Positions 5,817 through 7,825 of a stretch of 7,825 nucleotides of DNA are shown in pieces. The translations under genes were made by a program, and so were the position numbers. Position 1 is the first letter of the stretch. Each line of letters starts with the position of its first letter. Source of the DNA: Bacteroidales bacterium (lineage in GTDB: Bacteria > Bacteroidota > Bacteroidia > Bacteroidales > 4484-276); assembly GCA_029939965.1 (NCBI GenBank), contig JAOZRY010000120.1, positions 1 to 7,825 on the forward strand, read 5' to 3'. The notes beneath the pieces are model-generated. The model was not told the DNA's origin, did no database searches, and saw only the letters and a list, made by a program, of their open reading frames with translations.

Positions 5817-7631
5817 CTATTTTCCTTCCTTACTTTTCTTTTTTCTTTTCCTCTCAGTTTCATCAAGGATGATTTTTCTGAGTCTGATTGATTTTGGGGT
5901 TACCTCAACATATTCATCGCCTTTGATATACTCCATTGCGTCTTCGAGCGAAAATTTTACAGCAGGGGCGATGGTGGCTTTATCATCAGTACCCGATGCT
6001 CTTACATTAGTAAGTTTTTTGGTCTTTATTACATTTATTCCCAAATCATCCTGACGTGTGTATTCGCCAATTACCTGTCCGGCATATATTTTATCGTTAG
6101 GTTCGATAAAAAATTTTCCACGATCCTGTAATTTATCAATCGAATAAGTGATGGCAATACCTGTTTCCATAGCAATGAGCGCCCCATTACGGCGATTCTG
6201 GATTTCTCCTTTCCAGGGTTCATAAGCTTTAAATCGGTGAGCAACAACAGCTTCGCCCTCGGTGGCAGTGAGTATAACGTTGGTCATGCCAATTAATCCC
6301 CTCGAAGGAATCGTAAATTCCAGGGCTGTACGGTCGTTGCGGGTTTCGATGTTTTCAATTTCACCCTTTCGTCGTGTCGCAATTTCTATTACCCTGCCCG
6401 AAAACTGCTCAGGAACATGCACAGTAAGCGATTCAACAGGTTCAAAAGTTTTGCCATCAATCTTTCGAATAAGAACCTGTGGTTGTCCAAGTTGAAACTC
6501 ATAACCTTCGCGCCGCATAGTTTCAACCAAAATTGAGAGATGCAAAATGCCCCGGCCATAAACAAGTAGTTTTTCGGGCGAATCAGTTTCTTCAACTCTC
6601 AATGCCAGATTTTTTTCGGTTTCTTTAAATAACCGGTCACGAATATGACGGGAGGTAACATAAACACCTTCTTTCCCGAAAAAAGGCGAGTTGTTAATGG
6701 TAAATAACATACTCATGGTAGGTTCGTCAACAGCAATAGGGGTTAGCCCCTCGGGTACATCAAAGTCGGCTATGGTATCTCCAATTTCAAAATTTTCCAA
6801 TCCTAATACAGCACAAATTTCACCAGCTTCAATTTCGGTTTTTACTTTTTCTTTGCTCAAACCCTCAAAACGATATAACTCCTTAATTATTGATTTTACT
6901 ATTTTCCCATTACGTTTAACTACCGAAACGCGGTCACCCATTTTTATTGATCCACGAGATATTCTGCCTACTGCAATTCTTCCAAGGTACGACGAATAGT
7001 CCAGCGAACTTATTTGCATCTGTAGAGTTCCTTCCTTTTTTACCGGAGCGGGGATGTGCTCCAGAATAATATCGAGCAAATAGCTTATGTCGGTGGCTGG
7101 TTCCTTCCAATCAGACCCCATCCAACCTTGTTTTGACGATCCGTAAACTTCAGGAAAGTTTAGCTGATCTTCGGTTGCGTCCAAACTAAACATTAAATCA
7201 AAAACAGCTTCATGCACGATATCTGGCGAACAGTTGGGCTTATCAACTTTATTTATTACTACAATGGGCTTCAACCCTAATTCAATTGCTTTCTGTAATA
7301 CAAATCTGGTTTGTGGCATTGGTCCTTCAAAGGCATCTACCACCAGCAATACACCATCTGCCATATTGAGTACACGCTCTACCTCACCACCAAAATCAGC
7401 ATGTCCGGGGGTGTCGATGATATTGATCTTAATATCTTTATACCTAATAGCAACATTTTTGGATAAAATTGTAATTCCCCGTTCCCGTTCCAGATCATTG
7501 GAATCCAGAATCAATTCACCCATATCCTGGTTATCCCTGAATAGTTTTACCTGATGCAAAATGCGATCAACAAGTGTAGTTTTGCCATGATCAACGTGAG
7601 CGATGATGGCTATATTTCTGATATTGTACAT
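5817..7631 (-). CDS. typA: Translational GTPase TypA/BipA
   Basis: This encodes 604 residues, a normal length for the family, running from ATG (7631-7629) to TAG (5819-5817). TypA/BipA is an EF-G-like GTPase that binds the 70S ribosome and helps 50S assembly and growth under cold or other stress (family knowledge). GTPase motifs are complete: G1 AHVDHGKTT (11-19), G2 RGITI (51-55), G3 DTPGHAD (73-79) with the catalytic His at 77, G4 NKVD (127-130), and a G5-like GSSK (164-167). Beta-barrel domain 2 (about 205-290), the EF-G-like alpha/beta domains (about 300-480) and the TypA-specific C-terminal domain (about 485-590, including SGTDDKA) follow in order. The protein ends in a lysine-rich tail, RKRKKKSKEGK. 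It converges on the lipoprotein gene. From memory, rpsO often adjoins typA in Bacteroidota; it is not seen in the 194 bp available upstream. Confidence 0.98.
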   Translation of the reverse strand: MYNIRNIAIIAHVDHGKTTLVDRILHQVKLFRDNQDMGELILDSNDLERERGITILSKNVAIRYKDIKINIIDTPGHADFGGEVERVLNMADGVLLVVDAFEGPMPQTRFVLQKAIELGLKPIVVINKVDKPNCSPDIVHEAVFDLMFSLDATEDQLNFPEVYGSSKQGWMGSDWKEPATDISYLLDIILEHIPAPVKKEGTLQMQISSLDYSSYLGRIAVGRISRGSIKMGDRVSVVKRNGKIVKSIIKELYRFEGLSKEKVKTEIEAGEICAVLGLENFEIGDTIADFDVPEGLTPIAVDEPTMSMLFTINNSPFFGKEGVYVTSRHIRDRLFKETEKNLALRVEETDSPEKLLVYGRGILHLSILVETMRREGYEFQLGQPQVLIRKIDGKTFEPVESLTVHVPEQFSGRVIEIATRRKGEIENIETRNDRTALEFTIPSRGLIGMTNVILTATEGEAVVAHRFKAYEPWKGEIQNRRNGALIAMETGIAITYSIDKLQDRGKFFIEPNDKIYAGQVIGEYTRQDDLGINVIKTKKLTNVRASGTDDKATIAPAVKFSLEDAMEYIKGDEYVEVTPKSIRLRKIILDETERKRKKKSKEGK

Positions 7632-7700
7632 GCTAAATTAAATTATTAAATATTGTGGAATAATCAGTAAGGATTCGATCAGTTAAAAAAAATTAGCCGG

Positions 7701-7708
7701 CAAAAGTA
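7701..7708 (-). promoter_or_regulatory. Bacteroidota-type -7 element for typA
   Basis: On the minus strand this reads TACTTTTG, a perfect TAnnTTTG. It lies 69 bp upstream of the typA ATG, predicting a leader of about 60 nt. No TTTG occurs at the standard -33 spacing, so only the -7 box supports it. Confidence 0.45.
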
Positions 7709-7798
7709 CTATATTAACCAGCAGTAAAGGTTATGTTTTTCATAAGTTTTTCTTACCCGAACAATACCAGTATTTTGTAGCGGAATAGTCTTTATTTC

Positions 7799-7825
7799 AA
7801 TTTATGATTTACGATTTACGATTTA
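7799..7825. repeat. GATTTAC heptamer tandem repeat, cut by window edge
   Basis: Units GATTTAC at 7806-7812 and 7813-7819 and a third unit starting at 7820 run into the window end; a degenerate unit (AATTTAT) precedes them at 7799-7805. Similar GATTTAC arrays are, from memory, common between genes in Bacteroidota genomes. The full length cannot be seen here. Confidence 0.75.

Noticed and set aside
7715..7733. TAACC/GGTTA dyad followed by T-rich plus-strand sequence upstream of typA.
   Set aside because: The stem is only 5 bp with a 9 nt loop, and no plus-strand gene ends here. It is too weak for a terminator call.

Overview
The window looks like a low-GC chromosome segment from a marine or gut-type Bacteroidota, probably class Bacteroidia near Marinilabiliales (inference). 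The evidence is a secreted enzyme ending in a type IX secretion (T9SS) sorting domain, two lipoproteins of Bacteroidota style, translation starts without Shine-Dalgarno sequences, perfect TAnnTTTG (-7) promoter elements, and a TypA protein with Bacteroidales-like wording. No mobile-element gene, tRNA, rRNA or CRISPR array was seen.

Layout. Positions 46-936 (minus) encode a probably surface-exposed lipoprotein of unknown function. It diverges across 123 bp from a membrane protein at 1060-1776 (plus) that resembles the eukaryotic Mpv17/PMP22 family at its C-terminus. A 236 bp gap with a weak promoter candidate leads to the main gene, 2013-4817 (plus). This is a 934-residue modular GH13 alpha-amylase-type enzyme: signal peptide, two unassigned beta modules, a CBM48-like module, a (beta/alpha)8 barrel with an intact catalytic triad, a beta-sandwich and a T9SS tail. 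A small lipoprotein (4836-5258, plus) follows after 18 bp and is probably co-transcribed. A 558 bp convergent gap (5259-5816) holds a chain of inverted repeats, including one strong plus-strand terminator. The translational GTPase TypA/BipA lies on the minus strand at 5817-7631, with a clear -7 element upstream. The window ends in a GATTTAC tandem repeat.

How the genes relate. The amylase and the 140-residue lipoprotein probably form one transcription unit for an exported starch- or glycogen-degrading enzyme plus an envelope lipoprotein of unknown role. No susC/susD-like transporter genes are present here. TypA is a core ribosome-associated gene and is probably unrelated. The least explained parts are the bacterial Mpv17-like protein, the N-terminal modules of the amylase, and the structured intergenic region at 5259-5816, which includes a possible 150 bp insertion flanked by 9 bp direct repeats. 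I did not find convincing evidence of a complete new system; these are leads.
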